DNA of 23,912 nt, from positions 1-23,912 of the IMG/VR virus record IMGVR_UViG_3300020452_000507. The stretch is one strand, 5' to 3'. Made by a program: the position numbers and the translations under genes. Numbering within the stretch: the stretch's first letter is position 1; every line of letters begins with the position of its first letter. Of this stretch, positions 16,164 to 23,912 are shown one piece after another. Source of the stretch: a virus. Below the pieces are notes generated by a model that saw nothing but the letters and a program-made list of their open reading frames with translations, was not told where the DNA came from and made no database searches.

Positions 16164-18192
16164 AGTGTAGATCAACCCAAGTACTTCCAGTATAACCTTG
16201 GAACTTATTAGTTGAAGTATTGAAAATCAATGCTCCAGCTTCAACTCCAGTACTAGTTATATTGGTAAGATTACCTCTTTCAGTAGTAGTTACTCTTGGT
16301 AAAATTACATATCTACCTAAAATATTTCCAGCATCACCAAAGTCAACTGCTGCTCTAGGATTTGCTATACCAGAACCAACATTACCTTCACCTTTTAATA
16401 TAATTCCAGAAGTATTCTCTAAGATAAGATTTGAACGATCAAGAGTAATATTTGATGCTCCAATATCAATCGGAGTATCAGCAACACGTATAGATGTTAT
16501 TCCAGTAAGAGATGTGTTAATACCTATACCAGAAGCAAAGTTTGCAGGACCACCTACCAATACATTACTATCACCAATATTTTCTATTGAAGATCCAATA
16601 GCAACTCTACTGATTAGTGCAGTACTTCCTCTTGCATCAATATCCGCTTTAGTATCTGCAAGAGCAACACCTATTGCTAAAGTAGATAAACCAACACTAC
16701 CTGCAACATTTAACTTATTAAAGGTTGAAATACCAGAAATAGTGTTAATATTAGATCCATTTATAATATCAGGAATAGAAGCAGTTCCAGTGAAAGCACC
16801 AGTAACCTCTAAATCTCCAATTACAGAAACATTTCCTGTAAACGATGATACACCAACTACGTCCAGTTTTGAATCTGGTTGAGACTTACCTATACCTAAT
16901 TTACCATCATAAGTAAGAGTCATCAAGTTGGTAGTTGATCTATGATACCAGTTATAATTTCCAGTATTAACACCAACAAAAGCACCTAGATGCAAATACT
17001 GATTAATATTACCAGTATCACCATTAAATATATCAAAAGATTTAGCTTCATTACCAAATCTAATACCACCCATACTATCACCTACACCAGTAGTAGGTGG
17101 AATTCTTTGGCAGAGAGATAATACTGAATTTCTTTGTCCGATAACAGTTACAGAAGATATACCTGCACTATAAACTTCTACATTATGTTCGGGTGCATTA
17201 ATACCCACACCCAACTTACCAGATACATTAAAAGTAGAAGCAGTTGAAATTCCTAAATTAGCACTTGTAGCAACAACTCTTCCTGTTGTAACAACACCAG
17301 TTGTTGTTGAAGAATTAATATAAGTAGTCTCTAATCTAGTAATAGATGATAAACCACTAGTAACATCACCTGTAAGATCTCCAGTAACATTACCATTAAC
17401 ATTACCAGATAAAGGACCAGTAAATGCAATACCAGTTACACTACCACTAACATCAAGGCTAGATGCAATTGCAACACCAAGATCACTATTACCAGAAGTA
17501 ACATTACCTGTTAAATCACCAACAAATCCAGATCCAGCAGTTACAACACCTACAGTATTTGTATTTGTGTTTTCTAGTTGAATAATAGTAGATAAACCAC
17601 TAGATATATCTCCATCAACATTTCCTTTGAAAGTAGTAGCAGTAACAACACCAGTTGCTACTATACCACCTGTAGAATTAATTCCTACACCATCAACAAG
17701 AGTTAAACCATTATTTCCACCAACTTGGAGGGTAAATCGAGGATCTACAGTCCCCACACCTACGTTACCCCTCGCATATATGCTTGTATATCCTAACCCA
17801 ACATCAACATTATCCCATTGAGATGTTGGTAAACCATCTAAACTAGAACCATCTCCAAAATAAGTAACAATACCAGAAGCAGTAGCAGTTATAATTCCAG
17901 AAGGAGATCCTATAGCAACACCTTCACCAACTTGTCCAGAACTTATATTACTTGAATTTACAATTAAAGTATCTGTTACTGTTAAAGATGTAATAATACC
18001 TGTTGTGGCATTAACTACACCAGATCCAGCAACATTTGGATCTTGAATTACTTTGACTTTACCTCGGACATCCAAAGCCTCAGTCGGAACGGTAGTACCC
18101 ACTCCAACCAAGCCGTTTGCATTTACAATCAGATTGTCATCATCAACCTGGACACCATTTCGGAAATTGAATGCCTTCTTGATATTAGCCAT
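16162..18192 (-). CDS. Phage tail fibre protein
   Basis: The 676-residue protein is a fibre-like structural protein. It carries several GxGTxxPxxxLDVxG motifs (for example 29-44 and 145-159, with looser copies later). Between them lies a run of short GDLTGNVTSG-type repeats (about 195-290). Both are common in phage fibres and other trimeric beta-rich stalks. The C-terminus FNTSTNKFQGYTGSTW followed by VDLH is a frequent ending of fibre proteins in marine T4-like phages. There are no enzymatic motifs. It has no S74 chaperone of its own, so folding may depend on another protein. It lies 26 nt after the large fibre gene and 12 nt before the protease gene, in the same direction. The position of the protein in the virion cannot be told from sequence. 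Confidence 0.8.
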   Translation of the reverse strand: MANIKKAFNFRNGVQVDDDNLIVNANGLVGVGTTVPTEALDVRGKVKVIQDPNVAGSGVVNATTGIITSLTVTDTLIVNSSNISSGQVGEGVAIGSPSGIITATASGIVTYFGDGSSLDGLPTSQWDNVDVGLGYTSIYARGNVGVGTVDPRFTLQVGGNNGLTLVDGVGINSTGGIVATGVVTATTFKGNVDGDISSGLSTIIQLENTNTNTVGVVTAGSGFVGDLTGNVTSGNSDLGVAIASSLDVSGSVTGIAFTGPLSGNVNGNVTGDLTGDVTSGLSSITRLETTYINSSTTTGVVTTGRVVATSANLGISTASTFNVSGKLGVGINAPEHNVEVYSAGISSVTVIGQRNSVLSLCQRIPPTTGVGDSMGGIRFGNEAKSFDIFNGDTGNINQYLHLGAFVGVNTGNYNWYHRSTTNLMTLTYDGKLGIGKSQPDSKLDVVGVSSFTGNVSVIGDLEVTGAFTGTASIPDIINGSNINTISGISTFNKLNVAGSVGLSTLAIGVALADTKADIDARGSTALISRVAIGSSIENIGDSNVLVGGPANFASGIGINTSLTGITSIRVADTPIDIGASNITLDRSNLILENTSGIILKGEGNVGSGIANPRAAVDFGDAGNILGRYVILPRVTTTERGNLTNITSTGVEAGALIFNTSTNKFQGYTGSTWVDLH

Positions 18193-18212
18193 TTATATAC
18201 TAATTTTTTAGT

Positions 18213-18220
18213 TATTTATT
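18213..18220 (-). promoter_or_regulatory. Possible late promoter element before the 676-residue fibre gene
   Basis: AATAAATA on the minus strand matches the T4 late consensus TATAAATA at seven of eight positions. It overlaps the stop codon of the upstream gene, about 20 nt before the fibre ATG. The 26-bp gap is otherwise AT-rich with no terminator. The support is weak. Confidence 0.25.
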
Positions 18221-21200
18221 ATGAATGAAAAGCATCAACTTTAGAATTCAATTCCTTAATTGCTTCTATTAAGAGAGGAACAAGTTTTTCATAAGCAACA
18301 GCGTGTGTACCATCATCTCTAATAGTAGTTACACCAGGTAAATCTAATGCTTCAATCTCTTGAGCAATTACACCAGTGTCTCCTTTACCTTCATTCTTAG
18401 ATGCTCCATTCCAATCAAATGTATTACCACTAATTGAAAGAACCTTTTTAAGAGCATTAGGAATAGGTGTTATATTATCCTTTAACCTTCTATCAGAAGC
18501 TAAGAATGCAGTAATATCACCTATAGCTTCTATATCATCATGTACTTTAATTCCACTAGAGTTAGTTTCAAGTCTTAGTTGACCTTGATGTCTTAATTGA
18601 ATACCTGCTCCAGCAGTGTAAATTAAACCTTGCTCAGTATTAGATTTGTTGGTTATCTCAACATTAGAATCACTCTGAATGTATATGCTAGAAGAAGTAT
18701 TATCTCTGATAATATTGGTACGTGTACCACCTACAGTGACATTGTGCCATATAGCAAAATGAGAATTGGAAGCAGTTGCACCAGCAGTTAAAACGTCATT
18801 ATCAGGTAAATGTAAACCACCATCAGCATTGATATTAGAAGTAACATCTAAAATACCACCAATATACACATTTTTAGCAAATCCAGCTCCACCATCTGTA
18901 ATGAAAGATCCCGAATCAACACCTGTACTGTCAGTAGTATTACATAAACTAACATTACCCTCAAGAACACTTATTGCTCTTTGTGAGGTAGATAACTTAT
19001 TACCTATAGAAATACCACCTTCAATAATTACACCACCAGATGGCACTCCACCACATGCAGATGTAGCTTCTGTTCCATTGGTAAATCTACTTTCACCATC
19101 AACGATTAATTTCTTAGTAATTCTAAGATCCTTATTGAATCTTACATTTCCATTGAATGTAACTGGACCATTAAACTGAGATAGTATTTGTTTAGATGCA
19201 CCACCTTCAACCAATAATCTATCTTTAATAATTACTTCATCAAATACAACACTGAGTGTACTTGGATCTTCACCTGTTACAGTTGGAACTGGTATATCAA
19301 ATGTTATTTGTTCACCAGAGTCAGATGAAATCTTAGTGTTTCCAATATAGAAATCACCCTTATCATTCATACCTGTGTAAACAACAGTACCACAAGACAT
19401 TTCTTGTGATTGTGATAAGAATTCTTCCCTTTCAGTTAGAGTCTTAAGTTGAACTTGAGGTAAACCAGTTGAGTAGTTACCTGGACCATAACCAAGATAT
19501 TCAAAGGTATGACCAGATGCACGAAGTATAGAAGGTCTTCTTAATTCAACAGGAAGTGGTTTAATCTTCTTAATCTGAGAATTAATAACGTGATTATCAA
19601 CAATAGTACCTAATGCACCACGAATAACCTTAATTGTAGTTTGATTACCGATAGTTTCATCGACAATCCTCATTATTTCACTATCAATTTGGATAAATGA
19701 TCCTAATGGGAATCTTGCTTGAATAGATGCAGCAGTTGTAGTTCCATCAGATAAAGTAACCTTAAATTCATCTTGAGTAGTAACTGGTTGATTTAAGATT
19801 AAAGATTCATTATCATAGAATGATAATCCTCTTGTTCCTAATCTCTCCCCATCCTTTCCAGATTGTGCATTATTGGCAGATAATCCATGCTTAAGAATAT
19901 ATTTTGGAGATGATATTCCTGTAGTGCTAGTAACTGCAGTAAATGTATCTACATCAATAACAGATTCTACAATAAAGTCTCCAAGATTAGAATCAGAAGC
20001 ATTTAAGATTCTAATAGCATTTCCTTCAGATAATCCATGTGCCTTTGTAGCACTGAATGTAGTAACTTTTGTAGATCCTACGTGAGTAGGAGTTCCAGTT
20101 ATTTCAACTACCTCACCTAAACTAACAACACTCTGTCCTTCAAGAATAACCTCACTTGCAGTTTTATTAATATTAATCTTATTAATATCATTAACATCAT
20201 TAATTCTGAAATAATTGTCAGTTCCTGTACTAATACCAGTTACCTGAACATAATTATTAGTTGCTAAACTAATATTAACATCAGAAATAGCAATGTTTGC
20301 TTGGGGAGCACCACCAATACCACCTTGATCTGTAAGTGATGAATCAAAATATAATGGAGATAATGTACTCTTATACCCAGATCCTGATTCTGTTATCTCA
20401 TATTCAGTAACTGATCCACCACTAACAACAACTTTAGCAGTAGCACCTTTCCAAACAGCAGAAGATGGTGCAGATGCATCATCAAATAATTTTACATTAT
20501 AATATGTACCATCAGTATGTCCAGATCCACCTTGTAAAGTTCCACCATACTTTAAACCATTTAGATCATGTTCTTTTGTAAATGTTAGAACAGCAGTTGT
20601 AGTATTATCAGATATATCACTAATAGTATTTGAAATTCCAAAGCTATTCAATAACTTATTAGTTGTTTCTCTAGTAATACTCTTTTTAAGATCATTAGTA
20701 ACTACATCACCAATAGGAAATCTCTTAGCATAACTAGTTGCTTCCTCTGGATTGTCATTTACATTATCTCGATCTAATTGAGGATAAAGGTTAACAACAT
20801 TCTGATTGTATTTTGCAGTTGTAAATTCTTCTTCTATAGCATTATTACTATTCAGAACATACAAGTGGAAAACACCATCTTGCGATCCTTCAACATACGG
20901 TAGGATTGTTTCTGTTCTATAAACAAATAGATTCTCTTTGTTATCATTCCTCTCAAATCTAGGTAATCCAGTATTCCTAACATTAGTATCATTATTATAA
21001 GTTCCTACATTACGAACATTACCTAAAACATCAGTTGTTTTATAAGTAAATGTTTTATCATTAATAATACTATTAACAAGGAATGTTCCATTATATCCTT
21101 TATTTGCTGCACCACTTGTATTAATGGTATCAGTTATATTTTTAAAAACAATCTGTTCACCTGCATTTAAATTATGAGATTTATCAGATCTAATAGTAAC

Positions 21201-23906
21201 AATCTTAGTGGTACTATTATAATCAAGATGAGAAATGAATCTTAAATTCCTATTATAATCATAATCAGTCGATCCAATTGAAGTCCTAGTAAAATCAGCA
21301 TCAAATCTTACATTAGTAGAACTAGAATCTTGAATAATGAAACTATCGTTAGGATCTCTAGCATTTTCTAATTCTTTTGGAATTACATATCTGATCTTAT
21401 AGAGTTTATCATCTAAACTCCTATCATCAGTTCTCCTTAAGATGTATGGAATATCCTCATCATTAGCGTCTAAATCTGCAAAATTATCCCATATAGTATT
21501 ATTATTAACACTAACGTGTGTAAACCAATTTTGTTGTACACCATCAAATTGCATTGGGTGTCCCAATTCACCTGGTTTCTTATCAGAAACTCTACTAATA
21601 ACTTTTAATTTACCAGCAGCAGGATTTGAAACAGATTTAATATATGCAGGAGTTGTCCTTTCAGCATTTGTTTTAGATGAAGCAATCTGAATTTCAAACT
21701 GACTTAATTGAATACTATCCTGTCTAGTTCCATTCTTTTCAGAAGTAATTGCATAATACTTTCTATGAGGATCTATTCCTTCTGGAAGATCACCACTTTC
21801 AGCAATAATCCTTATAGACTCACCATTGTTTAAATCATGTGGATTACCACTTGGTTGTGATAATGTTAATTTATGAACTAAAGATGCACTTCCTTGAGTG
21901 GTATCATTATGAACACCCTCATATGCTTTTTCAGAAGTAATATCTACTGTTGAAGTTACATCATACTCTACACCGTTAACTGTAGTAGTACCTGTCTTCT
22001 TAGACATAGAAATGATAGCTTCCGTTTTAGTACCATTTGCCAAATCTACGTAAATCTTTTCATTAAATCTTGAACCTATTCTAAATCCTTGTGCAATATC
22101 AGTTGGTTTAAGATTTCCATTAGTCTGCCCCAACATGAATAGTTTAGATTTACTATCAGTCCAAGGTGAACTATCAGCAGCTTTATAATTTTGGTTTACA
22201 GAAGTATCAAGTTGAGTTAAATCAATTACAGATTCTGGACTAACAACTGCTTTTGGTGTAATAACAGATGTAATATAACCTTTATTATCCTTTGCAAATG
22301 ATTCTTTCTTAAATCCACCAGCAGCAAGAGCAAACTGACCGAAGTTAGAGTTAGAGTTTGTAATTGATGCGTCACCACCAGATTTACCTAAGAAGTGAAT
22401 ATGATAACCAATAGCAAACACAGAAACTATCTGAAGAATAGCATCATTAGTAATTGAAATATGTGCAGTCTTCCATCCATCTCTATAAACAGCATCCTTA
22501 TCTAAATGATAAACGGTAGCAGCATTTAATGAAGATGCTTCAGATGATAATAACTCACCAGTTTGTTTCTGATATGTAATACCATCATAAGATCTACTAT
22601 TAGGATTATATTTTACAAACGCACGATCATCTTTCTGTAGTGATATACCAGTAAACTGTGCAACAACCATAGATCTAAATCCAGTTGCTTTTGCACCATC
22701 AGCCTTCATACCTTGCATACCAAGAACTGATCTTAATGAACAGTTAAAGATATAAGGTGATGCACCAGTTACAGTATCAACTTCTACACTAACTTCAGCA
22801 CTACCAGCACTTAATCCACCAGAAGGACCTGCTTTCAGGTTGGGTGGAACATATGGAAGTAAATATGTAAATTGAGTTTCATTTAAAACATTTTGAACTT
22901 TTGTTGAAATATTATATGCTAATTCATTTACACCCTCAATTTTAATTGGTGTATCACCACTTAATTGGTGCGGAACTGCAGTAGTTACTGTAACTACTTG
23001 ACCAGCAGTATTACCATCACCAGAAATAATATTCTGTATCTGAATACGGTCTGAAGAAAAAGCACCAACTATTTCATACTCAGGTCTCTGTTTTGCAAAT
23101 CCCTGTGTAGCAACTGGAAACTTCTCATCAATATCTCTAATAGATGCTCTATTGTAAGCATTAGATAATTTACTGTAGTAAACATCTAAATCAGTTAATC
23201 CACCAAACTTATCTAACTTATTAATACCATCAGCATACTCAAAACAAGTTAGTTTATGGTGAGAAAATATTGGTTTTGATTGATTACTAGTTGAGAAATT
23301 AGTAGGATCTGTATATACTAAAGTTGAATCATCTCCATCAAAAAGAGAGAACTGCCAGAAATAACAAGCACCAGTAACCCTAAAGATTGCAGTACCCTTT
23401 ACATCATTATCAGTAGGATTAGGAACATACTTAGGTCTTATCTTCGTCTTTCTTAAATCTAGTCCAACAATTGATGTTCCTCTTGGAACTATAACACCAC
23501 CTTCTGTACTGTTATATTTGTAAAGTATATTATTTTCTTGCGTTAAATCAAAATTAGAATTAAGAGTTAATGTAAGAGTGTTCTGTGCTCCAGATTCTGC
23601 ACTACTAGGACTAATTGCTGTAGCAGTTCCATTAACATCCTTTATACCAAATCCTGGTCTATTGTCTATAAGGTGCTCACCTGGAAATAATAATATAGTT
23701 GTTTTCTCTACTATATCATTATCATTACCTTTCAGATATGAGAATCTAGCAGATTCAATGAGTGCTCTTTGAATCGTTTTGAAAGGTTTTGTTAACGAGT
23801 TTCCTTGATTCTCAATACCATCAGTAGCATCAAGGTCATTTGGGTTTACATAAAGAATGCGTCCTTCACTATTCTTTATAAAATTTTCTAATTTATTTAG
23901 AGGCAT
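18219..23906 (-). CDS. Giant virion fibre protein with C-terminal S74 intramolecular chaperone
   Basis: This 1895-residue protein begins MPLNKLENFI near the window edge, which fits my memory of the start of a family of large marine T4-like phage structural proteins. The N-terminal region (about 15-75) has a YVNPNDLDATD stretch, a KPFKTIQRALIESA stretch and LLFPGEH, like the opening of right-handed beta-helix (DUF1565/pectate-lyase-like) proteins. The long middle is beta-rich with no enzymatic motif seen. Residues 1804-1895 form an endosialidase-type S74 chaperone: SDRRLKDNI gives the probable Ser/Lys dyad S1804/K1809, followed by VIAQEIEA and a C-terminal helix. Family members trimerise the fibre and then cut themselves off before that serine. 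It is the first gene of the fibre block inside this window; upstream sequence is not visible. Confidence 0.85.
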   Translation of the reverse strand: MPLNKLENFIKNSEGRILYVNPNDLDATDGIENQGNSLTKPFKTIQRALIESARFSYLKGNDNDIVEKTTILLFPGEHLIDNRPGFGIKDVNGTATAISPSSAESGAQNTLTLTLNSNFDLTQENNILYKYNSTEGGVIVPRGTSIVGLDLRKTKIRPKYVPNPTDNDVKGTAIFRVTGACYFWQFSLFDGDDSTLVYTDPTNFSTSNQSKPIFSHHKLTCFEYADGINKLDKFGGLTDLDVYYSKLSNAYNRASIRDIDEKFPVATQGFAKQRPEYEIVGAFSSDRIQIQNIISGDGNTAGQVVTVTTAVPHQLSGDTPIKIEGVNELAYNISTKVQNVLNETQFTYLLPYVPPNLKAGPSGGLSAGSAEVSVEVDTVTGASPYIFNCSLRSVLGMQGMKADGAKATGFRSMVVAQFTGISLQKDDRAFVKYNPNSRSYDGITYQKQTGELLSSEASSLNAATVYHLDKDAVYRDGWKTAHISITNDAILQIVSVFAIGYHIHFLGKSGGDASITNSNSNFGQFALAAGGFKKESFAKDNKGYITSVITPKAVVSPESVIDLTQLDTSVNQNYKAADSSPWTDSKSKLFMLGQTNGNLKPTDIAQGFRIGSRFNEKIYVDLANGTKTEAIISMSKKTGTTTVNGVEYDVTSTVDITSEKAYEGVHNDTTQGSASLVHKLTLSQPSGNPHDLNNGESIRIIAESGDLPEGIDPHRKYYAITSEKNGTRQDSIQLSQFEIQIASSKTNAERTTPAYIKSVSNPAAGKLKVISRVSDKKPGELGHPMQFDGVQQNWFTHVSVNNNTIWDNFADLDANDEDIPYILRRTDDRSLDDKLYKIRYVIPKELENARDPNDSFIIQDSSSTNVRFDADFTRTSIGSTDYDYNRNLRFISHLDYNSTTKIVTIRSDKSHNLNAGEQIVFKNITDTINTSGAANKGYNGTFLVNSIINDKTFTYKTTDVLGNVRNVGTYNNDTNVRNTGLPRFERNDNKENLFVYRTETILPYVEGSQDGVFHLYVLNSNNAIEEEFTTAKYNQNVVNLYPQLDRDNVNDNPEEATSYAKRFPIGDVVTNDLKKSITRETTNKLLNSFGISNTISDISDNTTTAVLTFTKEHDLNGLKYGGTLQGGSGHTDGTYYNVKLFDDASAPSSAVWKGATAKVVVSGGSVTEYEITESGSGYKSTLSPLYFDSSLTDQGGIGGAPQANIAISDVNISLATNNYVQVTGISTGTDNYFRINDVNDINKININKTASEVILEGQSVVSLGEVVEITGTPTHVGSTKVTTFSATKAHGLSEGNAIRILNASDSNLGDFIVESVIDVDTFTAVTSTTGISSPKYILKHGLSANNAQSGKDGERLGTRGLSFYDNESLILNQPVTTQDEFKVTLSDGTTTAASIQARFPLGSFIQIDSEIMRIVDETIGNQTTIKVIRGALGTIVDNHVINSQIKKIKPLPVELRRPSILRASGHTFEYLGYGPGNYSTGLPQVQLKTLTEREEFLSQSQEMSCGTVVYTGMNDKGDFYIGNTKISSDSGEQITFDIPVPTVTGEDPSTLSVVFDEVIIKDRLLVEGGASKQILSQFNGPVTFNGNVRFNKDLRITKKLIVDGESRFTNGTEATSACGGVPSGGVIIEGGISIGNKLSTSQRAISVLEGNVSLCNTTDSTGVDSGSFITDGGAGFAKNVYIGGILDVTSNINADGGLHLPDNDVLTAGATASNSHFAIWHNVTVGGTRTNIIRDNTSSSIYIQSDSNVEITNKSNTEQGLIYTAGAGIQLRHQGQLRLETNSSGIKVHDDIEAIGDITAFLASDRRLKDNITPIPNALKKVLSISGNTFDWNGASKNEGKGDTGVIAQEIEALDLPGVTTIRDDGTHAVAYEKLVPLLIEAIKELNSKVDAFHS

Positions 23907-23912
23907 CGGAGA

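Noticed and set aside
16220-16882. A 220-codon open frame on the plus strand, antisense to the 676-residue fibre gene
   Set aside because: Its Pro/Val/Ile-rich composition is what reverse translation of Gly/Thr/Asn-rich fibre repeats gives. It lacks a ribosome binding site and recognisable motifs, and the minus-strand protein is clearly real.
18766-19179. A 137-codon plus-strand frame inside the giant fibre gene
   Set aside because: Low-complexity antisense frame with no motif or start signal; the fibre gene explains the sequence.

Overview
The window looks like part of the genome of a large, AT-rich, tailed marine phage of the T4-like type, most likely a cyanophage or a close relative infecting another marine bacterium. 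Three things point there: very long virion fibre genes of the kind seen in marine T4-like myoviruses (one ends in an endosialidase-type S74 chaperone, another carries repeated GxGTxxPxxxLDVxG motifs), auxiliary genes known from cyanophages (a flavin-dependent halogenase and a 2OG-Fe(II) oxygenase), and tight gene packing with 1-14 nt overlaps. No tRNA, CRISPR array, insertion sequence or integrase was seen. The host is inferred, not shown.

There are three blocks. (1) Positions 1-4113, minus strand, is one tightly coupled operon. Read from its promoter side it encodes an SF2 helicase (2941-4113), a PD-(D/E)XK-like nuclease (2429-2944), a cytidylyltransferase-fold nucleotidyltransferase (2001-2432), a flavin-dependent halogenase (817-2004) and a beta-class DNA methyltransferase cut by the window edge (1-812). 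Helicase, nuclease and methyltransferase together resemble a dispersed restriction-modification module with two small-molecule enzymes inside it. (2) Positions 4336-6663, plus strand, diverges from block 1 and encodes three overlapping genes. The first has motif IV (NPPY) of an N6-adenine methyltransferase but a degenerate SAM-binding motif I. The second is a 2OG-Fe(II) oxygenase. The third is a 134-residue protein with methyltransferase motifs X, I, II and III and no motif IV. The two methyltransferase pieces look complementary. (3) Positions 6656-23906, minus strand, is a virion fibre and adhesin cluster. In transcription order it holds a 1895-residue fibre protein with an S74 domain, a 676-residue fibre, a 2108-residue subtilisin-like protease with nine Calx-beta-like repeats, and a 1053-residue Gly/Cys-rich adhesin with cupredoxin domains.

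The 222-bp divergent gap at 4114-4335 has an intrinsic terminator in minus-strand orientation that follows no recognised gene, so a small RNA or a gene remnant may lie there. The most notable structural oddity is near 9820. A copper-binding cupredoxin domain begins at the end of the protease gene and continues, in another frame, in the adhesin gene, so the two may be one protein of about 3160 residues interrupted by a frameshift, or an assembly error.

Block 3 probably builds the host-contact apparatus (fibres, a virion protease and a carbohydrate or receptor adhesin). Blocks 1 and 2 probably act on DNA and metabolites inside the cell. All functions are read from motifs by eye; no database search was run.
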